A DNA stretch of 64,000 nt from Aestuariibacter salexigens DSM 15300 (GTDB lineage Bacteria > Pseudomonadota > Gammaproteobacteria > Enterobacterales > Alteromonadaceae). The notes beneath the pieces are model-generated. The model saw only the letters and a list, made by a program, of their open reading frames with translations, ran no database searches and was not told the DNA's origin. Of this stretch, positions 10,454 to 19,790 are shown one piece after another. A program made the translations under genes and the position numbers. Location: assembly GCF_000429145.1 (NCBI RefSeq), contig NZ_AUBH01000007.1, positions 124,001-188,000 of the forward strand, given 5' to 3'. Position 1 is the stretch's first letter. Every line of letters starts with the position of its first letter.

Positions 10454-10656
10454 GCGAAGCTATAGCCTACGTTAGCCGTTATACAATACGAAAGAAAAAG
10501 CGATTCCGTTCAAGGCTCGTAGCAAAAAGCCTCAACTGCTCTATGTATTTGAAAGTCAGTGGGCTTTTTATTCTTTACTAGGCTGCAGTATGCGCTAGCA
10601 CTTTGTCACAATCTTTGCTGTAATTGCAGTAATACTTTGCAATGTGATACGCGGCA

Positions 10657-11580
10657 ATGCGAATTGGTTGGCGACAATACTTAAAACGAAAGCTGACAGC
10701 ATCATCACCATTTTCTTCTATCGGTTTAGGATTCACCGCTGAGGCGGTACACGTGTCTGCGTTTAAAGGTGAAAACGACACTGCTACATGGTCGCATCAG
10801 CAGACCTTTGGTCAACAGAATTGGCCAGTCAAACTGGCGCAATGGATTAAGCAAATTGGTGCCCAAGGCACCCCCTGTCATGTTGTTTACTCGATTGACT
10901 GGTATCAACTGCTTCAGGTCGATCGCCCGCAGGTTGAAGCAGCCGAAATATCGCAAGCACTGAGCTGGTCAATTCAGGACATTATCCAAACAGACAAAGC
11001 ACAATTCATCGACTATTTTGATCCGCCATGTCAGGTTGCTGGTGCGGACAAAGTGAATGTGGTGGCGATGCCCCAGGAACAACTGACACAGTTGGCTAAA
11101 GATATTCTCGATTGCGAGTTGGACCTGCAATCAATTGGCATTGAAGAGCTGGCAATATGTGAGCTGCTGCCTGTTTCCGATGAGGCAATCATCACACTTG
11201 TGCAAGAGCCTGGACAGGAAATCTGTCTGAATATTGTTAAACAGGGCAACCTGTATTTTTCCCGTCGTTTGAAAGGCTTTGAAAATCTGGCCAGCTTCAG
11301 CGAGAGTGAGCTGCAAATGGGAGTCGTCGATTCACTTTGCGTGCAGGTGCAGCGCTCTATGGATTATTTTGACAGTCAGCTGCGCCAAGCCCCCGTAAAG
11401 CGTATTCTGATTGCGGTTGATTCGCCGGTGACAGAAGCGCTAGCTAAACAAATCCAGCAGCTGGTGTTGATCCCGGTTGAACCATTATCGTTAAGCATCA
11501 CCCATGCACAGGACTTAAATGCAGATGCAGCAAGCTTTATCAGCCTGGGCGCGGCTCTGACCCGGAGTGCTGCGTCATGA
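10657..11580 (+). CDS. mshI: MSHA biogenesis protein MshI (PilM-like)
   Basis: This 307-residue cytoplasmic protein is the first gene of the MSHA pilus operon. It has the actin-like PilM/GspL fold: GLGFTAEAVHVSAF near residue 23 and the ILIAVDSPVTEALAKQIQQ region near 245 are the nucleotide-fold strands. It should link the cytoplasmic motor to the PilN-like inner-membrane protein encoded next. The identification rests on operon position and the fold. Its stop overlaps the next start as ATGA at 11577-11580, so translation is coupled. The start lacks a strong Shine-Dalgarno sequence. Confidence 0.85.
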   Translation: MRIGWRQYLKRKLTASSPFSSIGLGFTAEAVHVSAFKGENDTATWSHQQTFGQQNWPVKLAQWIKQIGAQGTPCHVVYSIDWYQLLQVDRPQVEAAEISQALSWSIQDIIQTDKAQFIDYFDPPCQVAGADKVNVVAMPQEQLTQLAKDILDCELDLQSIGIEELAICELLPVSDEAIITLVQEPGQEICLNIVKQGNLYFSRRLKGFENLASFSESELQMGVVDSLCVQVQRSMDYFDSQLRQAPVKRILIAVDSPVTEALAKQIQQLVLIPVEPLSLSITHAQDLNADAASFISLGAALTRSAAS

Positions 11581-12185
11581 AAAACAGAATCAACTTATAC
11601 CAAACTCCCCTTCATCCGCAGCTTGAGTTGGTTACTGTCAGTAGTACGTTGGCGGTATGGGGGCTTTGCGTTGTAGTCTTGCTGGTCGTATTTGCTGGTC
11701 TGCAAAGAGTTGCCATTCGCGATAGTCAGCAACTGTCTTCTACACAGCAGAAGATACAAACACAGACGTTATATCTGGATTCACTCAAACAGGCGCTGGC
11801 AAATCGGGGACAGGACCCAGTCCTGATTGAACAGCTTGAATCACTGCAGATTGAATATGATGACCGACAGCGGCTGCTAATGCTATTAAACGATGGCCAA
11901 TTTGCTAATCAACGCGGCTTTGCCAGCTTAATGGCTGATCTGGCAACCTTTCATCACCAACAGGTGGCGCTGACGCGGATTGCGGCTACCGGTCAGGCAC
12001 TGCAATTTGAGGGGAAGGTAAGCGACCCCAGTGTGTTGCCCCAGTGGCTGGGCGGACTTGCCGATGCTCCCTATTTTACAGGTGCTGAATTCAGCGCAGT
12101 GAGCTTATTTCGTGATGACAACGGGCTTCATTTCACGTTGACGTCCAACCCCTCGAGCCAGCGTAAGGGGAAAACAAGTGAATAG
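11577..12185 (+). CDS. PilN-like MSHA biogenesis protein
   Basis: This 202-residue bitopic inner-membrane protein starts MKNRINLYQTPLHPQLE, an N-terminal cytoplasmic tail of the PilN type that binds the PilM-like partner. One membrane helix at about residues 22-44 is followed by a coiled coil (about 50-95) and a small periplasmic ferredoxin-like domain. It belongs to the inner-membrane alignment complex of the pilus and would pair with MshI and MshJ. It overlaps mshI by 4 bases and mshJ by 8 bases. Some annotations call it MshI2; I leave the symbol blank. Confidence 0.8.
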   Translation: MKNRINLYQTPLHPQLELVTVSSTLAVWGLCVVVLLVVFAGLQRVAIRDSQQLSSTQQKIQTQTLYLDSLKQALANRGQDPVLIEQLESLQIEYDDRQRLLMLLNDGQFANQRGFASLMADLATFHHQQVALTRIAATGQALQFEGKVSDPSVLPQWLGGLADAPYFTGAEFSAVSLFRDDNGLHFTLTSNPSSQRKGKTSE

Positions 12186-12828
12186 ATGGCAGAAAATTAA
12201 TCAGTCATTTCTTGCTTTGTCCATGCGCGAGCGCTTAATGGTGTTGGTGGGCGGCGCAATATTGTTCGTCATCGCACTTTATGTGTTGCTTATTGAGCCA
12301 ACGATGCAAGGACATGCTCAAGTCAAACAGCGGCTATCGACAGCGAGTGTTCAATTACAGAGTCTGGCCACGCAGGAACAGGCGTTAAAACTTCAATTGG
12401 CTGAAGATCCTAATCAAAGTGTCAACGCGCGGATCACGCGCGTGAAGCAAATGCTCGAAGAAGCCGATAACCTGTTAGGCGAAAAGTTACAGCAACTGGT
12501 GCCCGCCCGTCAGATGCCTGAGTTATTGAAAAATTTGCTGGCCAAAAATGACGGTGTCACGCTGCTTGAAATGCGTTCTATCGCCCCTCAGGCTATTACA
12601 TTGTCGGAGCAACAGAAAGACAAGGAAACGCTGTTGTTCAGGCACGGGGTAGCACTGTCGTTGGAGGGACCATATGGTGCCATCAGGCAGTATCTGACTG
12701 AGCTGGAAAATTTACCCTGGCAGTTTCAGTGGCGGGAGTTTGACTACACGGTGAGTCAATACCCGAACGCACAAGTCAGGTTGGAGATATTTACGGTGAG
12801 TACCAATGAAGCATTTATTGGTGTGTAG
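12178..12828 (+). CDS. mshJ: MSHA biogenesis protein MshJ (PilO/GspM-like)
   Basis: This 216-residue inner-membrane protein begins at a GTG inside the previous gene. It has the N-terminal SMRERLMVLVGGAILFVIALYVLL membrane helix (about 15-38), preceded by the short amphipathic segment usual for GspM/PilO proteins. A coiled coil runs from about 45 to 100 and a small periplasmic domain ends the protein. It should form the PilN/PilO-type alignment ring between motor and secretin. Position between the PilN-like gene and mshK matches MSHA operons of Vibrio and Shewanella. Confidence 0.82.
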   Translation: MNRWQKINQSFLALSMRERLMVLVGGAILFVIALYVLLIEPTMQGHAQVKQRLSTASVQLQSLATQEQALKLQLAEDPNQSVNARITRVKQMLEEADNLLGEKLQQLVPARQMPELLKNLLAKNDGVTLLEMRSIAPQAITLSEQQKDKETLLFRHGVALSLEGPYGAIRQYLTELENLPWQFQWREFDYTVSQYPNAQVRLEIFTVSTNEAFIGV

Positions 12829-13186
12829 GATAGTTGGCTTGCTGATTGCGGTGCTTGGATGCGGTGCCGTGATGGCACAGCAGGCAATGGTGACAGATCC
12901 CACGCGCCCGCTAAGCGATAAGCTAAATATGTCGAATGTCGGCGGCGGTCAAAACGGTTTTTACAGGCTTAATCTGCAGGCCATTGTGGTCAAACAGGAT
13001 AGTCAGTACGCGATCATTAACGACCAGACATATGGCGTAGGCGACGCGCTGGGCGGCATGATAATCACTAACATTGATAAAACCGGAATTGAGATAAGCA
13101 ACGTGATTGACGGCGTGGAAATGACGCGAAGAATTGTATTGGATAAGCAAAGTGATATTAAAAAACATGCTACCGAAACTTACTAA
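12806..13186 (+). CDS. mshK: MSHA biogenesis protein MshK (PilP-like)
   Basis: This 126-residue exported protein has a signal peptide (core VGLLIAVLGCGAVMA) and then the motif VTDPTRPLSDK, typical of PilP/MshK-like periplasmic proteins. FYRLNLQAIVVKQDSQYAII is the small beta domain seen in GspC/PilP proteins. It should connect the inner-membrane alignment complex to the MshL secretin. It overlaps mshJ by 23 bases and mshL by 20 bases. Confidence 0.8.
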   Translation: MKHLLVCRIVGLLIAVLGCGAVMAQQAMVTDPTRPLSDKLNMSNVGGGQNGFYRLNLQAIVVKQDSQYAIINDQTYGVGDALGGMIITNIDKTGIEISNVIDGVEMTRRIVLDKQSDIKKHATETY

Positions 13187-14834
13187 TAGTGCTCTGTTGG
13201 TAGGCGCCGTCATTCTGTTGACAGGCTGCCAAAGTACGCAACCAAGCCATGTTGAGACAGCACTGAAACATGACCTGTTGACCCAGGAAGAACGCGCAGC
13301 GGCGAAGCAGCCAACCACTTTACAAGCACTTCCTGATGCTGTTTCAGAAGCGCTGATGGCCCCGGTGAATGCATCGTCGGGTGATGAATTGCAAGGCGAG
13401 GAACGCTTTGATGTGTTGGCCAAAGATGTCTCCGCTGCCAGCTTCTTTGCTGGTCTGGTGAAAGATACGCCTTACAGCGTTGCGATTCATCCTGAAGTGA
13501 ATGGCAAAATCTCTCTCGATCTCAAACAGGTTACGCTGCCCGAGGTGTTTGATCTGGTCGCTGATCTTTACGGGTTTGAAATTGAACAGCGTCGCACCAT
13601 TTATCGCGTCCTGCCCTCAGGCATGCGCACCGAAACCTTTGCTGTGAATTATTTATTAATGCAGCGTGATGGTCAGACCCAGACCAGTATTATTTCTGGC
13701 GGTGTATCGCAAGCAGAGAATGGTAATCGCGGTAACAATAACGGTAATTTCAACAACTTCAGTGGCAACGCACAGAACGGCAATAATCTGGGCGGCGGGA
13801 TGAACAGCAACAACATTAATGGTACCCGTCTTAGTACGCGTTCAGAAACTGACTTCTGGAAGGAGTTGCAGCAGACGTTGCAATCCATGGTCGGTGGCGG
13901 CGATGGTCGCAGCGTATTTGTTACGCCTCAGGCAGGTCTTGTAACGGTTCGGGCCATGCCTGATGAAATCCGGGCAGTGCGGGATTTTCTGCAGGTATCG
14001 GAAGAGATTGTGCAACGCCAGGTGGTGCTTGAAGCGCGTATCCTTGAAGTAGTGTTAAATGATGAGTTTCAACAGGGGATCAACTGGAATCAGGTACTGG
14101 CAAACTCTGGTAGTACAGACTTTGAATTTTCAACTAGTGCCGGTTTGTTGGGTAACGATATTACCTCTTCACTAGGCGGCCTGACTACGCTGTCGTTCAT
14201 TAATCAGGATTTTAGCGGTGTGTTGTCATTGCTGTCGACACAGGGCAATGTGCAGGTACTTTCCAGTCCGCGAGTGACGGCGACAAACAACCAAAAGGCC
14301 GTAATAAAAGTGGGTGACGATGAGTACTTCGTGACCGACGTCAGCAGTCAGAATACTATCACCTCAACAACCACATCGGTGGTACCCGACATTGAGCTAA
14401 CGCCGTTTTTCTCAGGCATTGCGCTGGACGTCACGCCGCAAATTGATAAGCAGGGCAGTGTATTGCTGCACGTCCATCCCTCGGTTATCGAAACTGAGGA
14501 ACAGGAAAAAGTCGTGGTGCTGAATCAGGAGCAGATCGTTCTGCCACTTGCGCAAAGCACTATTCGTGAATCCGACACGATTATTCGCGCTCAATCCGGC
14601 GAAATCGTGGTCATTGGCGGCTTAATGCAGTCGATTATCTCAGAGACTGACTCAAAGACACCGCTACTCGGTGACATTCCTTTGCTGGGTAACTTGTTCA
14701 AGAATCGCCGCGAGAAAGAGACTAAAAAAGAGCTGATTATTTTGCTCAAACCGACAGTCGTCGGTCCCAATACATGGCGTGAACAAATTCAGCGTTCCCA
14801 GCAACAGATGGCAGACTGGCTGTACGTGGAATAG
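13167..14834 (+). CDS. mshL: MSHA outer-membrane secretin MshL
   Basis: MshL is the multimeric outer-membrane channel for the pilus. The ATG at 13167 gives a lipoprotein signal peptide with lipobox LTGC. Starting further upstream at 13134 would spoil it, and GTG 13152 remains possible. An N-terminal STN-like domain is followed by an Asn/Gly-rich low-complexity stretch at about residues 180-225, an N1-type subdomain and the secretin domain. The conserved C-terminal secretin motif runs VIGGLMQS, then TPLLGDIPLLGNLFK. At 555 residues the size is normal for the family. Confidence 0.95.
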   Translation: MLPKLTNSALLVGAVILLTGCQSTQPSHVETALKHDLLTQEERAAAKQPTTLQALPDAVSEALMAPVNASSGDELQGEERFDVLAKDVSAASFFAGLVKDTPYSVAIHPEVNGKISLDLKQVTLPEVFDLVADLYGFEIEQRRTIYRVLPSGMRTETFAVNYLLMQRDGQTQTSIISGGVSQAENGNRGNNNGNFNNFSGNAQNGNNLGGGMNSNNINGTRLSTRSETDFWKELQQTLQSMVGGGDGRSVFVTPQAGLVTVRAMPDEIRAVRDFLQVSEEIVQRQVVLEARILEVVLNDEFQQGINWNQVLANSGSTDFEFSTSAGLLGNDITSSLGGLTTLSFINQDFSGVLSLLSTQGNVQVLSSPRVTATNNQKAVIKVGDDEYFVTDVSSQNTITSTTTSVVPDIELTPFFSGIALDVTPQIDKQGSVLLHVHPSVIETEEQEKVVVLNQEQIVLPLAQSTIRESDTIIRAQSGEIVVIGGLMQSIISETDSKTPLLGDIPLLGNLFKNRREKETKKELIILLKPTVVGPNTWREQIQRSQQQMADWLYVE

Positions 14835-14836
14835 TT

Positions 14837-15745
14837 ATGTACCTGTATCACTTCGGGCTTAAAGAGCTGCCGTTCACATTAACACCTAACACCAGTTACT
14901 TCTTTGGCTTGCCGAGCCATAAAGAAGCCCTGAACGTGTTAATTACGGCGTTGAAAACCGGAGAAGGCTTTATAAAAGTAACGGGCGAAGTCGGCACGGG
15001 CAAAACATTGATATGCCGGAAATTACTTAATGAATTGCCGCAGCATTTTCACACTGCCTACATACCAAACCCATACTTATCACCGCCTGAACTGCGTCGC
15101 GCGGTGGCGAGTGAACTAGGGGTTGAACTGACTGAGCAGGCTGACCCTCAGGAATTTACGCAACGTATTCAACAGCGTCTCATCGATATCCATAAGCAGC
15201 GCAAAGCAGTGGTGCTTATTATCGACGAAGCACAGGCGCTACCTGTTGAAAGCATCGAGGCCTTACGCCTGATCACGAATCTTGAGACTGAATCAAATAA
15301 GTTGCTTCAGGTGGTGTTATTTGGTCAGCCGGAATTGGATGACAAACTTGCTTTGCCTGAGCTCAGACAGTTAAAACAGCGCATTACATTCTCTTATGCG
15401 CTGCGATTGATGGATGCTGATCAGCTCTATCAGTACGTCAGACATCGGCTGCACGTAGCCGGCTACACTGGCCCGGAGCTGTTTACCAAGCCACTGTGTA
15501 AAGCGTTATTTAAAGCCAGCAAGGGCACGCCGAGGATCGTCAATGTGTTGTGTCACAAGGTCTTGATGCTTGCTTATGGAGAAGGTCAAACAAGTCTGTC
15601 GCGGCGCTATATTATGCTTGCCGCCAAGGACACCGAAGCGGCATCGTCACCGGGGCAGACCTACTGGCTAGCATGGAGCAGTTTGCTGGTCCTGTGTGTG
15701 GCATTTGTGGCGATGGTCTATTTTTACCCAAGGTGGGCAGTATGA
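14837..15745 (+). CDS. mshM: MSHA biogenesis ATPase MshM (ExeA/GspA-like)
   Basis: This 302-residue AAA+ ATPase has Walker A GEVGTGKT (about residues 51-58) and Walker B LIIDEAQ (about 130-136). A C-terminal membrane helix (about 277-297) anchors it to the inner membrane. ExeA-like proteins help assemble or localise the secretin through peptidoglycan, and that role is inferred here. There is no peptidoglycan-binding domain at the C-terminus, unlike full GspA/ExeA. The start lies 2 bases after mshL, and the stop overlaps the mshN ATG as ATGA at 15742. Confidence 0.93.
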   Translation: MYLYHFGLKELPFTLTPNTSYFFGLPSHKEALNVLITALKTGEGFIKVTGEVGTGKTLICRKLLNELPQHFHTAYIPNPYLSPPELRRAVASELGVELTEQADPQEFTQRIQQRLIDIHKQRKAVVLIIDEAQALPVESIEALRLITNLETESNKLLQVVLFGQPELDDKLALPELRQLKQRITFSYALRLMDADQLYQYVRHRLHVAGYTGPELFTKPLCKALFKASKGTPRIVNVLCHKVLMLAYGEGQTSLSRRYIMLAAKDTEAASSPGQTYWLAWSSLLVLCVAFVAMVYFYPRWAV

Positions 15746-16806
15746 GCGTGGTGAATAAGATGCTCAACGACCTTGAGCAGAGAAAGGCCGATGAGCAACC
15801 CGTTAACGCTGATTATCAGCCGCCCGTACGTCGTTCATTGCGAGTGTGGGTTTGGGCATTGCTGGCAGCAGTTATTATTGCTGCATTGCTGGCAATGTAC
15901 TGGCCATTGCAAACCCAGCCCCCCACCGCAACGGCAGACAAGGCGTCAAGTACCGAGGTCAATGCAGTACCCTTAAAGCCGAAAGCGATGCAAAAGCAAG
16001 TCACTGCTGCTGCCGATGATAAGACTGAAAAACAAGCCACAGTGACTGTTACACAAGAACGCCCAGTCGACGTCGCCGCTGATGATGTTGAAACGGATGA
16101 GCCTGTGGCTAACGTAAAGCCTGAGCAGGAAGATCAGCAAAAAAATACGTCGTCTCAACCTATTCAGAGTGAAGAAGAAAGTGAAGGCCTGATGCAGGTC
16201 AAGCGCCAGCCGCAGGCGCCCGACGCCGCAGTATCACTGCGTCAGCAGGCGGAAAAAGCACTGGCCGAAAATAATAAGCCTGCGGCGGTCGCGGCCCTTG
16301 AGTCACTGTTAAAACGTGAGCCCGAAAATCTTGTCCTGCGTAAGCGCCTGGCGTCATTACACTTTGCATTAAATAATTCGTCTCGCACGGAACAGCTTTT
16401 AAGGGACGGGCTTGAGCAACAGCCACAGGCGGCTGATATACGACTTATGCTAGCTCGCTTACACGCCAATCAAGGTGAGTCGGAAACAGCGTTGCAAGTA
16501 TTGCTTGCCCAGCAGGTTAGCGCTGAGCTTTACCCAGACTATATCAATTTGCGGGCCGGACTGGCTGAACGTCTTGGTCAGGATGAGCAAGCACAGAAAG
16601 ACTTTACCCTGTTATTGCAAACTGACAAACAGCAGGCGCGCTGGTGGCTTGGACTGGCTGTCAGTCTGGAGCGTCAGCAGCGGTTCGCCGAAGCATATGA
16701 GTCGTACGTACGTGCCAAACAGGTCAACCGTCAGCACGCCCAATTAGATGTCTCAGTGCTTAATTTTATCGATCAGAGGCTCAGCGAATTGGAGAACGCA
16801 TCATGA
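15742..16806 (+). CDS. mshN: MSHA biogenesis protein MshN, TPR-containing
   Basis: The start is the ATG at 15742, which gives the family N-terminus SVVNKMLNDLEQRKA. An open frame reaching back into mshM should be ignored. A membrane helix lies at about residues 34-54. It is followed by a charged, disordered Ala/Glu/Lys-rich region to about 165 and four or more tetratricopeptide repeats to the end. The 354-residue protein probably scaffolds the pilus assembly complex in the periplasm. It is coupled by ATGA overlaps at both ends to mshM and mshE. Confidence 0.92.
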   Translation: MSVVNKMLNDLEQRKADEQPVNADYQPPVRRSLRVWVWALLAAVIIAALLAMYWPLQTQPPTATADKASSTEVNAVPLKPKAMQKQVTAAADDKTEKQATVTVTQERPVDVAADDVETDEPVANVKPEQEDQQKNTSSQPIQSEEESEGLMQVKRQPQAPDAAVSLRQQAEKALAENNKPAAVAALESLLKREPENLVLRKRLASLHFALNNSSRTEQLLRDGLEQQPQAADIRLMLARLHANQGESETALQVLLAQQVSAELYPDYINLRAGLAERLGQDEQAQKDFTLLLQTDKQQARWWLGLAVSLERQQRFAEAYESYVRAKQVNRQHAQLDVSVLNFIDQRLSELENAS

Positions 16807-18572
16807 ACGTGAAAATGCGTGTGCGACTCGGTGACCTGCTTGTGCAGCAAGGTGCAATAACCGATGAGCAGCTCCAGCAAGCGTTAACAGAGCAGCGCAA
16901 AACCGGACGCAAGCTGGGTGCGACTGTGATTAACATGGGTCTGGTATCTGAACAGCAATTGCTGACGATTTTGTCGCAGCATCTGAACGTGCCGCTTATC
17001 GATATTGATCATTATCGTATTAATCAACAGGCCGTTAAGTTACTTCCTGAAGTGCAGGCACGACGCTATCGCGCGTTGGTACTGGATGATAAAGGCGAGT
17101 CACTGCTAGTAGGGATGAGTGATCCCGCCGACCTCGCGGCCGTGGATAGCCTGACAGAGCTGTTACCTAAACCGATGGAACTGGCCGTTGTCAGTGAAAG
17201 TCAGCTGTTCAGTGCCTATGACAACTTCTATCGCCGAACAGAAGATATTGCGTCGTTTGCGCAAGAATTAGCTGAGGAATATCAGCAGGATCAGGACTTT
17301 GAGCTGCTAGGCGGGCTTGAAAATGAGCAAGACACCGCCGTCGCCCGTCTGTTGCAATCAATCTTTGAAGATGCGGTGCAGACCAAAGCGTCCGACATTC
17401 ATATTGAACCGGATGAGAATGCGCTGCGGATCAGACAGCGTGTGGACGGCGTGCTTCAGGAAAACGTCATCCAGGAAAAAAATATTGCCTCGGCGCTGGT
17501 ACTGCGCCTGAAACTCATGTCAGGACTGGATATCTCTGAAAAACGTTTACCGCAGGATGGCCGAACGCACATGCGCATCAAGGGGCATAGCGTCGACATC
17601 AGGGTATCTACTATGCCTGTGCAGCACGGTGAGTCGGTGGTGATGCGTTTGCTCGACCAATCTGCAGGTGTGTTAACGCTGGAACAAACTGGCATGCCTA
17701 CCGCCATGCTAAGTCGCTTTCGGAACTTGCTGCATCGCCCGCACGGGATGATTCTGGTCACCGGACCAACCGGCTCAGGTAAAACCACCACCTTGTATGG
17801 TGCGTTGAGTGAGTTGAATAAACCTGAATCAAAAATTATCACTGTAGAAGATCCGGTCGAGTATCGACTGCCAAGGATCAATCAGGTGCAAATCAACAAC
17901 CGCATTGATTTGACCTTTTCCCATGTACTGCGCACCACATTGCGACAAGACCCAGACATCATCATGGTAGGTGAGATGCGTGACCATGAAACCGTCGAAA
18001 TTGGCCTGCGAGGCGCATTGACAGGTCACCTCGTCCTTTCAACGCTGCACACCAATGACGCCATCTCAAGTGCAATACGCTTGTTAGATATGGGCGCGCC
18101 GGGCTATTTGGTTGCCAGTGCGCTGCGCGCCATCGTCGCCCAGCGTCTGGTGCGTAAGATTTGCGAGAACTGCGTCATTGATGATGAGCCTGATGCTGAC
18201 GAGCTATTCTGGTTACAGCACCTTGATGAAAAGGCCGCAACAATCAATTTCAAAAAAGGCAGAGGCTGTCAGAAGTGCAATCAGACCGGCTATCGTGGAC
18301 GGGTCGGTGTGTTTGAATTATTGGAAATGACCGATGCCATGATGAATGCGCTTAAGCAAAGCGATACCGTTGCCTTCGCAGAAGCAGCGAAACGCAGCAT
18401 TGGCTATCAGCCACTCTCTCATGTGGCATTGACCTACGCAAAAATGGGTATCACGACCCTTGATGAAGTACTTAAACTGATAGAAATGGTCGCCGAGGAG
18501 CGTCGCGTCCCCGTTGCAACCGGGCAAAGTGAAAATGAAGCAGACGGAGCCGTAGATTATGGCGATGTTTGA
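16803..18572 (+). CDS. mshE: MSHA pilus extension ATPase MshE with N-terminal c-di-GMP-binding domain
   Basis: MshE is the PilB/GspE-type hexameric motor that powers pilus extension. Residues about 5-140 are the MshEN domain: RLGDLLVQQGAITDEQL and GRKLGATVINMGLVSEQQL are the repeated motifs known to bind cyclic di-GMP in this family. The motor domain has Walker A GPTGSGKTT (about 320) and Walker B DIIMVGEMRD (about 384). The zinc tetracysteine site is formed by CENC and CQKC, about 30 residues apart. At 589 residues it is full length. The tie of pilus activity to c-di-GMP is established for MshE of Vibrio and is inferred here. Confidence 0.96.
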   Translation: MNVKMRVRLGDLLVQQGAITDEQLQQALTEQRKTGRKLGATVINMGLVSEQQLLTILSQHLNVPLIDIDHYRINQQAVKLLPEVQARRYRALVLDDKGESLLVGMSDPADLAAVDSLTELLPKPMELAVVSESQLFSAYDNFYRRTEDIASFAQELAEEYQQDQDFELLGGLENEQDTAVARLLQSIFEDAVQTKASDIHIEPDENALRIRQRVDGVLQENVIQEKNIASALVLRLKLMSGLDISEKRLPQDGRTHMRIKGHSVDIRVSTMPVQHGESVVMRLLDQSAGVLTLEQTGMPTAMLSRFRNLLHRPHGMILVTGPTGSGKTTTLYGALSELNKPESKIITVEDPVEYRLPRINQVQINNRIDLTFSHVLRTTLRQDPDIIMVGEMRDHETVEIGLRGALTGHLVLSTLHTNDAISSAIRLLDMGAPGYLVASALRAIVAQRLVRKICENCVIDDEPDADELFWLQHLDEKAATINFKKGRGCQKCNQTGYRGRVGVFELLEMTDAMMNALKQSDTVAFAEAAKRSIGYQPLSHVALTYAKMGITTLDEVLKLIEMVAEERRVPVATGQSENEADGAVDYGDV

Positions 18573-19788
18573 TTACACCGGCCGTGATGCCACCGGCCAG
18601 CTGACCACCGGCACTATTGACGCGCTTGATGCCTCAGCCGCCGCTCGGCAGTTAAAAGCGCGTAATGTGATACCCATCAATATTGCGCAGGCAAGCGTTG
18701 CGCAAAGTTCGACTCGGGCGCAGGAAATTAAGTGGTACACCCCAAAAGTCAAGCTGGATGATCTGGTGATTTTTGCGCGCCAGATGTACAGCCTGACTAA
18801 ATCAGGTATTCCTATTTTGCGTGCTGTTAATGGTCTGGCGGATACAACCAACTCACCGCGAATGAAAGTGGCATTGTATGATGTTGCCGAGCAGCTTGAG
18901 CGCGGCAGAACCCTGTCTACCGCACTGAATATTCACGCTGATATTTTCAGTCAGCTGTTTGTTGCCATCGTGCATGTTGGTGAAAATACCGGTCGCCTGG
19001 ATCAGGCCTTCTTGCAACTTTCTGAATATCTGGAACGCGAGCAGGAAACCCGTAAACAGATAAAAACGGCCACTCGATATCCAACCTTTGTGGTTATCGC
19101 ATTGGTCATTGCCATGGTCATCATGAATGTCATGGTGATCCCAATTTTCGCCTCGATGTTCGATAAGTTTGGCGCAGAGCTGCCTCTGGCGACCCGATTC
19201 TTGTTGGGCATGTCAGACGCATTTATTCAGTACTGGCCGCATATGTTGGCAATCGTAACGGTGGCTATCATCGTATTGCGGCGCTATCTACAGACGCCAA
19301 AAGGGCGTTACTTCTGGGATCGCAGGAAAATCAAACTGCCTATTGTTGGCAGTATTTTCGAGCGTTCATTGCTTGGTCGTTTTGCCCGCTCATTTTCCAT
19401 GATGCTTAATGCAGGCGTACCACTGACAACCGGGCTGAACCTCACTGCAGAAGCCGTTGATAATGCCTACATGGCTGATTTAATTATCACCATGCGACGC
19501 AATATTGAGCGTGGAGAAAGTTTGAGCCGCGTTGCGCAAAGTAGTGGCATGTTTACCCCGCTGGTGATGCAAATGATCAATGTCGGTGAGGAGACCGGAC
19601 AAATCGATGAGATGCTGCAGGAAGCGGCAGAATTTTATGAGCGGGAAGTTGATTATGACCTGAAAAGCCTGACCGCTAAAATCGAACCTATTTTGATTTC
19701 CGTCGTGGCGGTCATGGTTGCCGTTCTGGCCCTCGGCATATTCACACCAATGTGGGATATGATGGGCGCTTATACGGGGCGGCGTTAA
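18559..19788 (+). CDS. mshG: MSHA inner-membrane platform protein MshG (PilC/GspF-like)
   Basis: This 409-residue polytopic platform protein contains two T2SSF domains (about residues 70-195 and 270-395) and three membrane helices. The repeated motifs QMYSLTKSGIPILRAV and SMMLNAGVPLTTGL start each domain, and GENTGRLDQAF and GEETGQIDEML are the matching internal turns. It should transmit motor rotation to the growing pilus base. It overlaps mshE by 14 bases. Confidence 0.95.
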   Translation: MAMFDYTGRDATGQLTTGTIDALDASAAARQLKARNVIPINIAQASVAQSSTRAQEIKWYTPKVKLDDLVIFARQMYSLTKSGIPILRAVNGLADTTNSPRMKVALYDVAEQLERGRTLSTALNIHADIFSQLFVAIVHVGENTGRLDQAFLQLSEYLEREQETRKQIKTATRYPTFVVIALVIAMVIMNVMVIPIFASMFDKFGAELPLATRFLLGMSDAFIQYWPHMLAIVTVAIIVLRRYLQTPKGRYFWDRRKIKLPIVGSIFERSLLGRFARSFSMMLNAGVPLTTGLNLTAEAVDNAYMADLIITMRRNIERGESLSRVAQSSGMFTPLVMQMINVGEETGQIDEMLQEAAEFYEREVDYDLKSLTAKIEPILISVVAVMVAVLALGIFTPMWDMMGAYTGRR

Positions 19789-19790
19789 GT

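Noticed and set aside
10524-10569. Terminator-like AAAAAGCC...GGCTTTTT pair before mshI
   Set aside because: The loop is about 30 bases and it lies between divergent genes, with no transcript known to end there.
10454-10656. Fur box upstream of the TonB receptor
   Set aside because: No sequence resembling GATAATGATAATCATTATC is present, so an iron role is not supported.
15550-15741. Upstream extension of mshN inside mshM
   Set aside because: The family N-terminus starts at 15742, where ATGA overlaps the mshM stop.
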